NCBI GenBank assembly: GCA_002049455.2
Contig: KV918864.1
Coordinates: forward strand, 62,001-126,000
Length of the DNA: 64,000 nucleotides
Direction of reading: 5' to 3'
Source: Porphyra umbilicalis
Lineage: Eukaryota; Rhodophyta; Bangiophyceae; Bangiales; Bangiaceae
Positions 29,561 to 40,977 of this stretch are shown here, in pieces. The notes below the pieces were generated by a model. It worked only from the letters and a program-made list of their open reading frames with translations. It searched no databases and was not told the origin of the DNA. Made by a program: the position numbers and the translations under genes. Position 1 is the stretch's first letter. Each line of letters opens with the position of its first letter.

Positions 29561-30270
29561 TTCCCTGGCCTTAAGGACAGGGTGCTCTCAAAGTGTAGTG
29601 ATGCACACATATACTTAGATCAAGGGAATTGTTCTCCGTTTCAGAGGTGGCAGTCTGCATTCGTGTCCTCAGGGATCTGAGGGCGTGTCAGTGTTGGAAG
29701 GGTCGCGATGACGCTAAAAGCGAATGGAGTTACGTGGCTGAGAAGGACTGTCCTGCCACAGGGGTCACTGGGCCCGGACGGCGCCTGCCCCCGTGCCCCC
29801 TCTACCGCCCCGAGTAGCGCGCGGTGACCACGCGCAGCGACTTCCGGGGCTTGACGAGCCCACGATCACCCGCGGACGATCGTGCCTGCGCGCCGTCTTC
29901 CGTTGCGGCGGCGTGTCGGCGGTTGCTGACGCCATCTAGCGGCACGGTTGCAGGCGCCTCATCACGCGGCGATCAGTCCCACTCGCCCGCCCGTGCGCCG
30001 TGTGGGCCGCCCTGCCCGCCGTGCGCAGGTGCGCTGCGCAGCGGAGTGACGGCCTCGCCCGTGGGCGCCGCGCGACGCCGGCGGGCCGCCGCCGCTGCGG
30101 TGGCGGAGGCGGCACCCCTTTCCCCGACGCCCCCCCCACCACGGCAACGTGGCTGTACGTGCCCCCGTGCGCGTTCGCGGCCATAGAGCCGGCCGGTGTG
30201 CCCGGTGTCAATGCGTCGCCGAGCGCGCCACCGCCCTGAAGGCCAGGGTATTGCACGCACGTGCCTGGAA
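29561..30270 (-). mobile_element. 714-bp dispersed repeat, copy 2 (inverted)
   Basis: Reverse complement of 3155-3868 over the whole length, with the same TTCC/GGAA ends. It splits a TA MITE: left flank GAGGGAT plus right flank TTTTGGG restores the MITE sequence GGGATTTTTGGG, so this copy inserted after the MITE. No target duplication longer than ~2 bases is visible. Confidence 0.75.
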
Positions 30271-30407
30271 TTTTGGGTACGGTACCCGGTTCTGCGCCAT
30301 TCACCAAAAAAAGCTCGAACCCGTCACTCAAGCGTACTGTACTTGGAGATGTTTATGTTCAACTGCAGAGCCCAGAAGTACCATGATCAAACCAGTTCTA
30401 GTGTATT

Positions 30408-32190
30408 GCTGATCCCCGAATTTTGTCCTGGGGGACAGAGACAGAGACTGACTCTGAATAAGAGCACACTATTGGTTTAAAACGACAGTAAGAAGGCATC
30501 GAAGCCAATAGAAAGCCCGCATTCTGTGCCAGGACCTTGCATCGAGCAGAACTCACTGTTTGTTGCCGCTTGATCCGCTTTTCTTGGCACGGAGCAAGCT
30601 GCCCACGCGAGATCTTGAGATTTTCTACTGTCTCCTCGCCAGAAGTGCAGAAAAGAAGAGGAGCTGATGTTGATTCCACATGGAGTAACTGAACACGCCC
30701 ATCTGCTTTACTCAGATCCTTAGCTGACCAATCGGCAGGCTTCTGAGATCCCGGTCAGACACTGATCAATTCGACTCTCTCATCGACAGCAGGAGTTAGA
30801 CAGCCACACACACAAGCTTCTTTCGAATCGTTGTGGCTTCGTATTGTTCTGGAACAACGCATCCTTTGATGTTCCGTATTCCCTGCGGAGTGTTTCCTGC
30901 ACTTGCCCGCCCTTCGCTATCTTCTTTCTACCCCTTTCCCACCCCATGTATCTGTTCTGCTTGTATGCACAGGGGATGAAGCGGTTTCCCCCCTCTCCCC
31001 CCCCCCTCCCTGTGCCTCTGCAGCTGCCCACTTCCCCAGTGGTGACCTCACCTGTGGGACAGACGGAGGACGAACACCAGACACCGGAGGTTGGGGTGAT
31101 GGTAAAAATGCAATGGGGTCGAAGAACAGGTAGGGATATAGAATGGGGGGGGGGCGGGTGGCGGGGGAAAATGGACAGGGGGGGAATGAGGAGCAGGGGA
31201 GGGGGGGGGGTGGCCGGGACGTCAGGATCAGAAACAACGTCGAGCCGGGCTGTCGGAGCAGCAACCGATCCAAGCGCAGATGTGCCGCATGCGCAAAAGT
31301 GGGCGGGTTCCGCCCGCAATGCACCCACCCAAGGCGCCAACCATTTTGGGCGGGCAACGAGCTTCAGCCAATCAAAGTGCCAAGATCAATCCGCCACCGT
31401 CATCGGGACACACCTCAAAAAGGTCTCGCCTCATCACGGCGTCGATTGCATCGAGTGCAGGCCCCCATCGCCGCCGCGTCATCCATTTTCCTCCAGCCGC
31501 CCTCCTCCTTTGTTCTACACTTCCTCCCCTCCTCCCCCCCCATTCCTTCTCTCCCCCCCCCCCTCCCCCTCTCCCTCTCCTCCGCTTCCTCGCTCTCCCA
31601 CTTTTATCCGTCCCCACTCTTCCCCGTCAGTCCTCTGTTCCCCACGCCTTGTGGCTGGGGACTGGAAATGACACAAGTGGTCACAGGACTGGACAACTGC
31701 GCAGGCACAGGGAATGACGGGGGGGAGGGGGGAGACCGCTTCATCCTCTGTGCATACAAGCAGAACAGATACATGGGGTGGGAAAGGGGTAGAAAGAAGA
31801 TAGCGAAGGGCGGGCAAGTGCAGGAAACACTCCGCAGGGAATACGGAACATCAAAGGATGCGTTGTTCCAGAACAATACGAAGCCACAACGATTCGAAAG
31901 GAGCTTGCGTGTGTGGCTGTCTAACTCCTGCTGTCGATGAGAGAGTCGAATTGATCAGTGTCTGACCGGGATCTCAGAACGCCTGCCGATTGGTCAGCTA
32001 AGGATCTGAGTAAAGCAGATGGGCGTGGTCAGTTACACCCTCTGATTCCAGGCTGCATGGGCACATGCAAGCAATCAGGAGCACCAAGTCTGTCCCAGGG
32101 GCGCATCTGATTGGTGGAAAGAGTCGGTCCGCAAGTCAGTCTCTGTCCACCAGGACAAAATTCGGGGATCAGAAATATTTTGTGACACAA
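30408..32190. mobile_element. large nested inverted-repeat element (foldback type)
   Basis: The outer inverted repeat (30408-30462 with 32117-32183) shares CTGATCCCCGAATTTTGTCC and a GGACAGAGAC block. The inner arms (about 30684-31060 and 31660-32036) match over ~370 bases, including GTAACTGAACACGCCC, GACAGCAGGAGTTAG and GGAACAACGCATCC. The loop (~31060-31660) has C/T-rich tracts and no gene. The two levels are separated by 222 bases on the left and 80 on the right, so this may be one element inside another. No target duplication found. Possibly a non-autonomous MULE-like or foldback element. Confidence 0.65.
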
Positions 32191-32529
32191 TAGGGGCCGG
32201 CAATTTATCCCGGTCGAGTTCCCCTTGAACAAGATCTTTCATCGTCTCGTCAAGGCTTTGACAACAGCGCACAGAAAGACTTGGTCTTTGTCTGACGATG
32301 CTGACACCAAGACTTTGTCTGAGTCTTGCGGTGAGCTCTTGTCAGATTCGACCCTTCGTCTCATGGACCTGTGCCTCCGATGCACTTGGCTGCGGATTGT
32401 GGCTGCGCGTTGATGCTCTCGTCCCCCCACGCGCCGTACCGCCCTCGCCCTCCCCACTACTGTACCACGACGGGTGCCGCTCGCACCTCGACCCCCCCCC
32501 TCTCCTTGCAAACCATCCGCATTGCCGTC
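32191..32529 (+). other. upstream region of the aminopeptidase gene
   Basis: Moderate GC turning GC-rich; probably contains promoter and leader of the gene starting at 32530. No clear TATA box. Confidence 0.3.
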
Positions 32530-35500
32530 ATGGCGCCCGATCGGCGCCCCCCCCCCCGCGCGGTGTGGGTGGCGGTGGCGCTCCTCGCGGCGCTCCTCGG
32601 CGCCGCGGCCGCCCCCGCGGCCGCCGCCGCCGCCGACGGCGCCACGTCCACCTGCGCCGCGCGGGGCGCCGCGTCGGCGGCGGCGGGCGCTGCCGCCGCC
32701 TCCCCGTCGGCCCACGGGCCGCGCGCACCTGGCGGCTGCGGCTGCCGGCACGGCAAGCCCCCGCCCCCGTGGGCCCCCGCCCCGCCCCCGTCCCCTTCGT
32801 CGGTGGCCGGCACCGCCGCCGCCGTTGCCGGCTGCGGGTGCCCGGCGTGCGCCGCGGGTGCGGCCAAGGCCGGCGACGGCTGCGGGTGCCCGGCGTGTGC
32901 CGCCGGTGCGGCCAAGGCCAGCGGCGGCTGCGGGTGCCCGGCGTGCGCCGCGGGTGCGGCCAAGGCCGGCGGCGGCTGCGGGTGCTCCGCTTGCGCGGCG
33001 GCGGCGACGGCGGGCGCGGGGGCGCCCGCGTGCGCCTGCGCCGGCGGCGGGTGCGTGGCGGGCGCTGCCGCCGCGCGCGGCAACGGCGGCGGCGGCGGCG
33101 GCGGCATGGCCGCCGCCCCCACCTGTGCCCGCGGTGCGGCCGAGGCAGGGGCGGCGGCGGGCGCCGCCGCCGGCACGTGCGCGTGCCCCCACTGTGCGTC
33201 GACGGTCGCCAAGGGCGGCGCCGGACGGGTCCCCTGTGGTGGCTGTGACCATTCGGGCTGCTCGTGCCGCGGTGCGCCAGTGGCCGTGCCGGCCGGCGCC
33301 GTCGCACCACTAACGTGTGGCTGCGGCTGCGGCTGCGCCGCCTGCGCGGCGGCGGGCATCTGCGCCGGCGGCGGCGGCCGAGGCGGCCCGTGTGCCGGCT
33401 GCGCCGACCCCGACTGCCCGTGCGCCGCGGCGGTCGCGCGCCTCACCCCCCCGCCCCCCTCTGTGACGCTCACGCCCGTGGCCGTCGACGGGGAGTGGAC
33501 GGCCGACTTGCTCGTCGTCGGCCTCCCCGCCCCCCCCCCGCGTCGTCGCCCGGCCGCCCGCCGTCGACGCGCCTGTCGTTGCCCGCCGCGCTGGCGGCGC
33601 TCGACGGGCGCCTCGGCGGGGGGCTGTCGGCCGCCCTGCGGTCGTCGCCGACGTTTGGCGGCGCCGCCGGCGGCGCGTCGGCCACGGCGCTGCTGCCGCG
33701 CGGCGGGCCCGTCGGGGCGGTGCGGTTTGTGGGGATGGGGCCCCCACCCGACGCGCGCTGCACCGGCTGTGACGCGCCGGTTGTGGGCGTGGCGCGGGCT
33801 GTGGGGGCGGCGGCTGCCGCGGCGGCCTCGTCGGTCGGCGCCGCCGTTGTGGCGGTGTGGGTGCCAGACGCGGCGGGGGCGGCGGGGGGGCTCGCCACCG
33901 GCGCCACGTCGGGCGCGTGGACGGACGGGCGGTTCCGCGGCACCGCGTCGGCTGCCGACGGCGGCGGCGACGGCGGTGACGACGACGGGGCGCCTCGCAA
34001 ACTCCGGGAGCTGCTGCTCCTCGACGCGCCCACCGACGCGGTGGCGGCGGCGGCGGCGGCGACCGCTGGCGCCATCGGCCGCGGCATTGTGCTTGCGCGG
34101 CAGCTCGTCGGGGGCCCCCCCAACGCGGTGACGCCCGCGGTGCTCGCCGGCGTGGCGGCGACGGTGGCAGAGATGGGCGACGGCTGGCGCCTCGTCGTCA
34201 AGGACGCGGCGGGGGCGGCGGGGGCGGGGATGGGGGCGTTTGGGGCGGTCGCCGCCGGGGGGGGGGCGCCCCCGCGCTTCATCCACCTCGCGTGGTCGCC
34301 ACCGGGGGGGGGGGGGAGGGGGGGGGGAGGGGGGGGGGGCGGTCGCGCTCGTCGGCAAGGGCGTCACCTACGACTCGGGGGGGTACAACCTCAAGGTCGG
34401 GGCGGCGAGCATGATTCACCTGATGAAGGTACGGCGCCGGGAGCGCACCCCGCGTGCCCGTGTGGCGGGGGGGGTGGGCGACGGTGGCGTCGGGGGCGCG
34501 CCGCGCAATGGCGCGGTGGGGGCGAGCTGCTGCGCCGGCGCAGGCGGCACGCGCCCTTGCGCGCGCAAGGGGCGGTGGTGGCGGAGCACTGACCCGCAGC
34601 CGCTGCACGCTCCCATGCACGTCTCCCTCCCTGCTGTGTGGTCGGTGTGCGGACGCGCCGGGTCGGCGCTCACAGTTTGACATGGGCGGCGCGGCGGCGG
34701 TGCTCGGTGCCGCGCGGGCGCTGGCGGAAACGCGGCCGCCCGTGGAGGTGCACGTGGTCATTGCGGCGTGTGAAAACCTCATTTCTGACACGGCCATGCG
34801 GCCGGGGAACATCATCAAGGCGTCCAACGGGGTGACCATTGAGGTTGGCAACACCGATGCAGGTACGTTGCGGTAGTCGCTGCGGGGCGTGGCACGTATT
34901 GGCAGGGGGTGGGAGGATGGTACTGGCCGCTCTCAGGGCCAGAGGGGACATGGCAGAGACGAGGAGCTACGCGACCGTGGGTCTGACGACTGACATTGAC
35001 GCCTCGCTCGTTTGGCTTTGTTCCACACTCCACGGCGTTTGACGTCCTTCTCATCCCACAGAAGGGCGACTGACGTTGGCAGACGCCCTGGCCTACGCGT
35101 CCGGCCTGCCCGGCGTCACGCACGTCGTCGAGTTGTCCACCCTCACGGGCGCGGTGATTGTCGCGCTCGGCAAGTCGATCGGCGGGCTGATGACGCCACA
35201 CGACGACCTCGCGGCCTCCCTCCAGTCCGCCGCTGTCGCCGCAGGGGAGCCCCTGTGGCGCCTCCCCCTCTACGCCCCGTACGTGTCGTCGCTCGACAGC
35301 GCCCTTGCGGACGTGAACAACATAGGCGCCAAGGGCGGCGTCGGCGCCGGCACGATCACCGCCGGGCTCTTCTTGGCCAAATTCGTGCGCGCGGGCGTCG
35401 CGTGGGCCCACATTGACATTGCGGGGGCGGCGTACGACCACGGGGGGGACGGCGGCGGCACCGGCTACGGCGTTGCCACGCTCGTGCGGTGGGTCCACGA

Positions 35501-35540
35501 CTTTGCGAAGCCCTCGACGGCGGCGGCGACGGCGGCTTGA
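32530..35540 (+). CDS. leucyl aminopeptidase (M17) with secretory leader and Cys-rich repeat domain
   Basis: Metallo-aminopeptidase releasing N-terminal residues. Start [19 protein letters not shown] is a signal peptide. Residues ~70-320 are rich in CxCxxC, with three to four 16-residue repeats of the form [16 protein letters not shown], then [15 protein letters not shown] and [11 protein letters not shown]; a metal-binding or disulfide-rich module is likely. The M17 N-domain begins at [13 protein letters not shown]. The catalytic core is complete: [18 protein letters not shown] (Lys and Asp ligands), [23 protein letters not shown] (Asp, Glu, Arg), LSTLTGA. Exons: 32530-34428, 34676-34862, 35062-35540, all GT-AG. 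Two frame changes occur, in a C9 run near 33535 and in G runs near 34305-34340; assembly error is the simplest cause. The fusion is supported because Cys domain and M17 start share one frame before the first run. Confidence 0.88.
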
Positions 35541-36393
35541 GGCGGTCGGCGGGTACCGCGGGCGGCTGCTTTTGCTTGCCAAGGTCGTGTTTGCAGGACG
35601 GCACTGATCGCGCGTTCGCGAAAACACATTGGACTTGCATAAATACATTGAATCAAGTGTGTTGGCGCTCTCTGATCAGAGGTGATTTGACCTGGTTTTT
35701 TGTGGTATTTCATATTTGTCAGTGGCCATCCATCAAGCGTGATTTTTTCAGTTGGTTTCTTTCACTAGATTCATTTTCAAAGCTAATTGTGCTATGGGAC
35801 GCAGGCACAGCTGGGTCCGACATCCCACGTGGCAGGATGCGGATCTGAGGTCTGGCCAACACCCCTTCGCCAGCCCGTGGGTTGCCACTTGGCAAGCTAT
35901 CGCGCGAAACGGCTGATTGTGGCCGTTTTGGGTCCGGCACGCGCTCGACCGCGAGCCTCGCTCGGCCCCCCCTCGATGCGTGCCTGGCCAGAGGGGGGCT
36001 CCCCCAGGCCGGCTCAGCAGAGCGGCGCGGCGGGCCGAGGACGCGTGGAAAACGGCAGTGTCGCCCGCGTTGGGGCCCGTTTCGCCAAAGGGGCGAGGAC
36101 GGGGCACATCATACCGCTCCCGTCGCGCCAATCATACTCGTGCGTGCGGAGCGGCTCGACGCCTCTTTAGTGGCGCAGCGCAACCGTGTGCGTTGAGCCG
36201 CTCTCCGCGCACGACCGTGCACGCGTCTGCATCCCGCCGTTGCGCCACGCACGGTCTCCTCATCGCCACGCACGGTCTTCTTCCCCACGACGACGCGGGC
36301 GGTACGCGGTCGCGGTGCGGACGAGCGCCCCGGCGTGTGCGGAGCAGCGGCCACACCCACTCGGTTGGCGGCAGGACCGGACGGCGGGACAGC
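35541..36393. other. intergenic
   Basis: AT-richer 3' flank of the aminopeptidase (35600-35800), then the GC-rich upstream region of the ankyrin gene. No repeat or RNA gene recognised. Confidence 0.4.
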
Positions 36394-38247
36394 ATGGACG
36401 GGACGGGTTGGGCGAGCGTGGCGGACATGGCCGGCGTGGCGCCGGTGCTCGATGAGGCGACGCCGCCCGTGGACGAGGCGATGAAGGTGGACACGCCGCT
36501 CACAGACAAGGACGGCACGGAGGCGGCCATGGAGACGGACGCGCCGGCCGCCAGTGCCGGCGGGGACCCCGCCGACGCGGCGCCGGCGGCGGCGCCCGGC
36601 ACCATTGGCGCCGCCACCGCCGCGCTGCGCAACGCGCCGCCCCTCGCGGACGGCGCGTCGACGGCGTCGGCGCCATCGACGGGCGGCGGCGGCGGCGACA
36701 AGGACGCCGCCGCCGACAAGGTGGACTTGTGGGCGGCGGCGGCGACGGTCGCGGCGGCCGACGCGGGGGACCCCGCCGACGGCTCCGTCATGGCCGACGA
36801 GGCGACGCGGGATTCGCTCGGCAGCTCGCTGCTCGACGGCGCGTCGCAGTCGACCCACTCGGCTGACGTGCCGGCGGGGGCGGCCGGCAAGGGCGGCGGC
36901 GCGGCCACGGACGGCGCCGCGCCAGGCGCGGCCGACGACGGCACGCCCGCGGGGGCGGGCGGCACGCCCGCCGCCGCGGCGGTCGGCAGCGACAAGACGA
37001 CGGCGCCGAGTCCCCTTGTGGATCCCGCGGACGTGGCCCCTCCCCCCCCCGTGACGCTGCCCTCCCGCACGGTGACGGTCCCCCCCCCCCCCCCCCCGCC
37101 CCCCCCGGCAACGTGTCGGCGGTGGAGCGCCTCGGGTGGACGCCCCTGCACCTCGCCGCCCTCGGCGACGACGCGCCGCGCGCGGCGGCCCTCTCTGCCG
37201 GCGGCGCCAGCCTCCGCGCCCGCGACGGCTTTGGCCGCACCGCCCTCCACACGGCCGCCGCGGCGGGCGCCGCGGCGGTCGTGGGCGTCCTCGCCGCCGC
37301 CGGCGCGGCGCTCGACACGCCCGACGATGCCGGCCTGGCGCCGCTGCATGTGGCCGCTGCCGCCGGCGACGGGGGCGCCGAAGCGGCCGCCGCGCTCGTC
37401 GCCGCGGGCGCGGACGTGACGACCCCCCTCGGCGGCGAAGCGTCGACGCCCCTCCACGTTGCCGCCGCCGCCGGCGCCGCGCGCGTCGTGTGGGTGCTCA
37501 CCGACGCGGACGCGGACGTGGACGCGCGGGATCGGGACGGGTGGACGCCCCTCCACGCGGCCGCCAATGGCGGGCGCGCCGCCGCCGCGCGGGCGCTCCT
37601 CACCCGCGGCGCCAACGTCGACGCGCGCACGGCGGCGGGGTGGACGCCGCTCGCCGCCGCCGCCGCGTCGGGCGACGCGGCCACGGTGGCGGCGCTGCTC
37701 GACGCGGGCGCGGCCGTTGCCGCCGCCGACGAGGCGCTGTGGACGCCCCTGCACGTGGCCGCGGCGGCCGACGCGGCGGCGGCGGCGGCGGTGCTGCTGC
37801 GCCGCGGCGCGCCGTCGGGCGTGGTGGACGGCGACGGGTGGACGGCGGCGGATTGGGCGGCGCGCGCGGGGCACGTGCGCATCGTCGCCGTGTTGGCGGC
37901 GGCGGCCAAGGCGGCGGCGGAGAAGGAGGCGGCGGCGGCGGCGGCGGCGGTGGCGCTCGCCAAGGAGGTGGCCGAGGCGGCGGAAGTGGAAGTGGCGGCG
38001 GCGCTCGCCAAGGAGGCGGCCGACGCGGAAGCGGCGGTGACCGAGGCGGCCGACGCGCTCGCCGCCGAGGTGTCGGCCGACGTGGCGGCGGCGGCGGCGG
38101 CGGCGGCCAAGGAGGGGGGGGGGGGGGGGCGCGGACGCGCCGTCGCCCGCCGCCGCGTCGGCGGCGGCGGCGGCGGCGGTGGCCATGGACGTGTCGGAGC
38201 CGCCGGTGGCGGCGGGGGTGGCGCCGCCCGCGACGGCGGTGGCGTAA
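36394..38247 (+). CDS. ankyrin-repeat protein with long acidic N-terminus and Ala-rich coiled coil
   Basis: Start MDGTGWASVADMAGVAPVLD. About 230 residues of low-complexity, acidic Ala/Asp/Thr sequence end in a poly-Pro run. Then about eight ankyrin repeats follow, recognisable by GWTPLHLAAL, GRTALHTAAAAG, GLAPLHVAAAAG, STPLHVAAAAG, GWTPLHAAANGG, GWTPLAAAAASG, LWTPLHVAAAAD and GWTAADWAARAG. After them an Ala/Glu/Lys helix (EKEAAAA ... ALAKEVAEAAEVEVAAALAK) probably forms a coiled coil. The tail DVSEPPVAAGVAPPATAVA ends at 38247. Two frame changes, in the C run at 37081-37107 and the G run near 38115, both homopolymers, are likely sequence errors. Role: protein-protein scaffold; partner unknown. 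No introns seen. Confidence 0.8.
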
Positions 38248-38938
38248 GGGGGGGGGGGGGGGGGGCGGGGGGGGGGCGCCACCGTCCGCAGCGCGGGCGG
38301 GGGCCCACCCCGATTCGGTCGCGACTTGTTTTGTGGGGAGGGGGGGAGGAGGGGCGGAGCGTTTGGGCCGCCGCAGCGCGCCGGCGGCCGCCTTGTATTG
38401 TGCGTGCGTGGGAAGAAGCGTCATGTAAAAGCGGGATTTGTGGAGTGTCCACCAGCATCCTCAGCCGAGGCGACCGCCCCGCGTCCCCCCCCCCCCCCCC
38501 TTCACAGCCACCTTTGACGGCCGCCCGCACGCCGCCGGTGGCTCGCCAAGAATTCCGCGCCGCCTCTCCCCCCACCCGGCGCCACGAAAAAGGCCATGCC
38601 TTGACGCAAGCGCCACTTGCCAGTAGAGACGTGGACCGCACCGCAACGGCGGCCGCCGTCGCCGGCGGCAGGCGGCGGCTGCCTGTGCGGGCGACGGCGG
38701 CGGCGGCCTGCGCCGGCGCACGCAACGAGCAACGGCCTCGAAAGAATGGGGCGCCGAGGCAATTGAGCTCACCATCACGCAGAGCCCGTGGGTATACCCG
38801 CTGTAGGCGGACGGTGGTCAGTGCCTCGCCGGTCGCCCACCACGTCGCGGTGGGGCCGAAGCCAGGCCGGGGCCTCGCCGTGCCAGTCACACGACGGAGC
38901 CGGCATGAGCGGCTGCTGCCGTTGACGGCCACGTGGCT
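38248..38938. other. no gene seen
   Basis: G-rich run at 38248-38275, then GC-rich spacer. A minus-strand frame near 38500-38760 has no recognisable motif. Confidence 0.35.
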
Positions 38939-38946
38939 TTCGCGAG

Positions 38947-39945
38947 TAGGGTTGTGCAACACGCCCGAGGCGTGCTAAATTGCACGCCTGGGGCGTGCAA
39001 TTTCACGTGTTTTGGGCGTGTCACGCCCTACACGCCCAGAATTTCAGGGGCGTGATTGGGGCGTGCTTGGCAAAAAAGTAGATAATTTCAAATGCGCTCT
39101 TGGGGCGCCAGTCCACCAATGATTTTTCGGTGCAGTTTCGTGCCACCTTCGTTACTTTTTCAGGGCGCGGTGTATTACCGCTCCATCTAGCGTCCACAAT
39201 CAAGGTGCTCGACGCTATGAGGCGTGGAGACCATTTTTCCGTCGTGTGCCCACAAACAATGTGCTCGACGCCATGATGCGCGGGCGCCATCTGTGCGGGA
39301 TGGGCACAGCAACGGCCACCTGCTGTCATCAGCCTGGGAGGACGCAGAGGGGCTCCTCGACACGGGCGCCAATGAGGACGTTGAATGCGATGCATCGCGC
39401 GCCGGCAACGACCAGGCCGACGGCAGTGATGGAGGGGACGCCGGCGGCGAGCTACGCGCCTCCTGAACGAGAAGGTCGCCCGATGGGCCACGGCTGGCGC
39501 CGGCGTCCCTTTACAGAACGATGGTCGTCCCAGCGACGAGGACGCCCCCGCGGCCATGACCGAGAATGATATGATGACCATCTGCTCTGGCTTTGTGCGC
39601 AGTGAGATGGGTGGGACTGCGGGAAAAGGGGCGGCCGGTGGAGGCAAGGCGAGCCGACGTCCCGTGATGCTGCAAAGTATCTTTGAGGCAGAGTGGCAGA
39701 GGCCAAGAGAGTGTATCGCATGCAGCTGTTTCCTTCATGTTTTCTGGCATTTTTGTGGTCCTTTGAACCATCCGAATTGCAAGAGTATTGGGTACTTTGA
39801 ATCGCCTATCAAGTAAATGTCAAAACATGGGGGCTACATTAGGGGCGTGAGAGGGGCGTGCCAATGTTGGGGGCGTGCAGAAGGGCGTGATTAGGCGTGC
39901 ATCGCCCACCCCGCCACCCAAAAAGGGGCGTGATGCACAACCCTA
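38947..39945. mobile_element. non-autonomous hAT-type transposon (999 bp)
   Basis: Ends TAGGGTTGTGCA and its inverse TGCACAACCCTA; perfect 8-bp target duplication TTCGCGAG at 38939-38946 and 39946-39953. Both subterminal 120-base regions are packed with GGGCGTG/CACGCCC motifs, as expected of hAT transposase-binding sites. The interior has no transposase. The element sits ~220 bases upstream of the SNU13 start codon and may affect its promoter. The intact duplication suggests a fairly recent insertion. Confidence 0.9.
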
Positions 39946-40170
39946 TTCGCGAGGACCGGATCAACGCTCACATGGCGAATCAACTACATATCAGAGAGTT
40001 GGTCGCAGAATTAGAGCCGTCCCGGTGATTCGCGCCGTCGTCGTCGTTGCCCATGCCGCCGCCACCGCCATCGTCCACTCCCCGTTCACGTGCCGCAGGC
40101 GCTTGTCCTCGTACCACCTCCACGCACCTTTACGACACACGTGAGCACCCCTCACCCTCCTTCCCTCATC

Positions 40171-40838
40171 ATGGTATGTCGTCTCCCCCTTGGCTGCTTT
40201 TGTGAGTCGTGCCCACGGGACTCTGCCGGACGTTCGGACGTCGCCGTGTCGTCGCCTGCGGGCGACGCTCATGGCGTGACGACCCAGTTGCCGTGCTCGA
40301 TATGTGCCTTGTTTCTGACATAGGGCCCTTTGCTGATATCCGTCCACTGATACATGGATCTTGTGCCTTCCCTTTCCTGGTTGGACTGCGCGCGGTGTGC
40401 TCGGCCCGCTCCCGCTGCGCCTCTCTTCCCGCACGCCCGCTCCACCCACAGGCCGACGCCGCCGCTGTCAACGCCAAGGCCTTCCCCCTGGCCGACGCCC
40501 AGCTGTCGGTGGCCATCCTCGACCTCGTGCAGCAGGCGGCCAACTACAAGATTATGAAAAAGGGCGCCAACGAGGCGACCAAGGCGCTCAACCGGGGCCA
40601 AGCCGCCTTTATCGTCCTTGCCGCCGACACGGAGCCGCTTGAAATCCTCCTCCACCTGCCCCTCTTGTGTGAGGACAAGAACGTGCCCTACGTGTTTGTC
40701 GGCTCCAAGACTGCCCTCGGGCGCGCGTGCGGCGTCACCCGCGCGGTCATTGCGTGTTCGGTGTTGGCCAACGAGGGCAGCCCGCTGACCGTGCCCGTGC
40801 AAAAGCTGCGCGACCAAATCGACCGGCTGCTCATCTAG
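40171..40838 (+). CDS. SNU13: SNU13/NHP2L1 (15.5K), U4/U6 snRNP and box C/D snoRNP core protein
   Basis: L7Ae-family RNA-binding protein that recognises the kink-turn in U4 snRNA and in box C/D snoRNAs; nuclear. Exon 2 (40452-40838) encodes nearly the whole protein: [80 protein letters not shown] and IDRLLI. This is very close to the animal and yeast proteins and the right length (129 residues; human 128). Exon 1 contributes only the start codon: CATC-ATG/GTATGT (ATG 40171-40173), and the 278-base intron ends CCCACAG at 40451 so that Met is followed by ADAAAVN. No other in-frame Met precedes the conserved part. Confidence 0.93.
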
Positions 40839-40866
40839 GGGGGGTGGGGAGGGGAGCCCCCGACGG

Positions 40867-40977
40867 CGTGGCGTGGCGTGGCGTGACGTGGCGTGGCGTG
40901 GCGTGGCGTGGCGTGGCGTGGCGTGGCGTGGCGTGGCGTGGCGTGGCGTGGCGTGGCGTGGCGTGGCGTGGCGTGCG
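40867..40977 (+). repeat. GGCGT pentanucleotide microsatellite
   Basis: About 22 units of GGCGT, one with an A variant, beginning ~30 bases after the SNU13 stop. Open frames of the type WRGVA are an artefact of the repeat. Confidence 0.95.

Noticed and set aside
36132-38962. Two very long minus-strand frames opposite the ankyrin gene
   Set aside because: Shadows: the plus strand carries clear ankyrin repeats.
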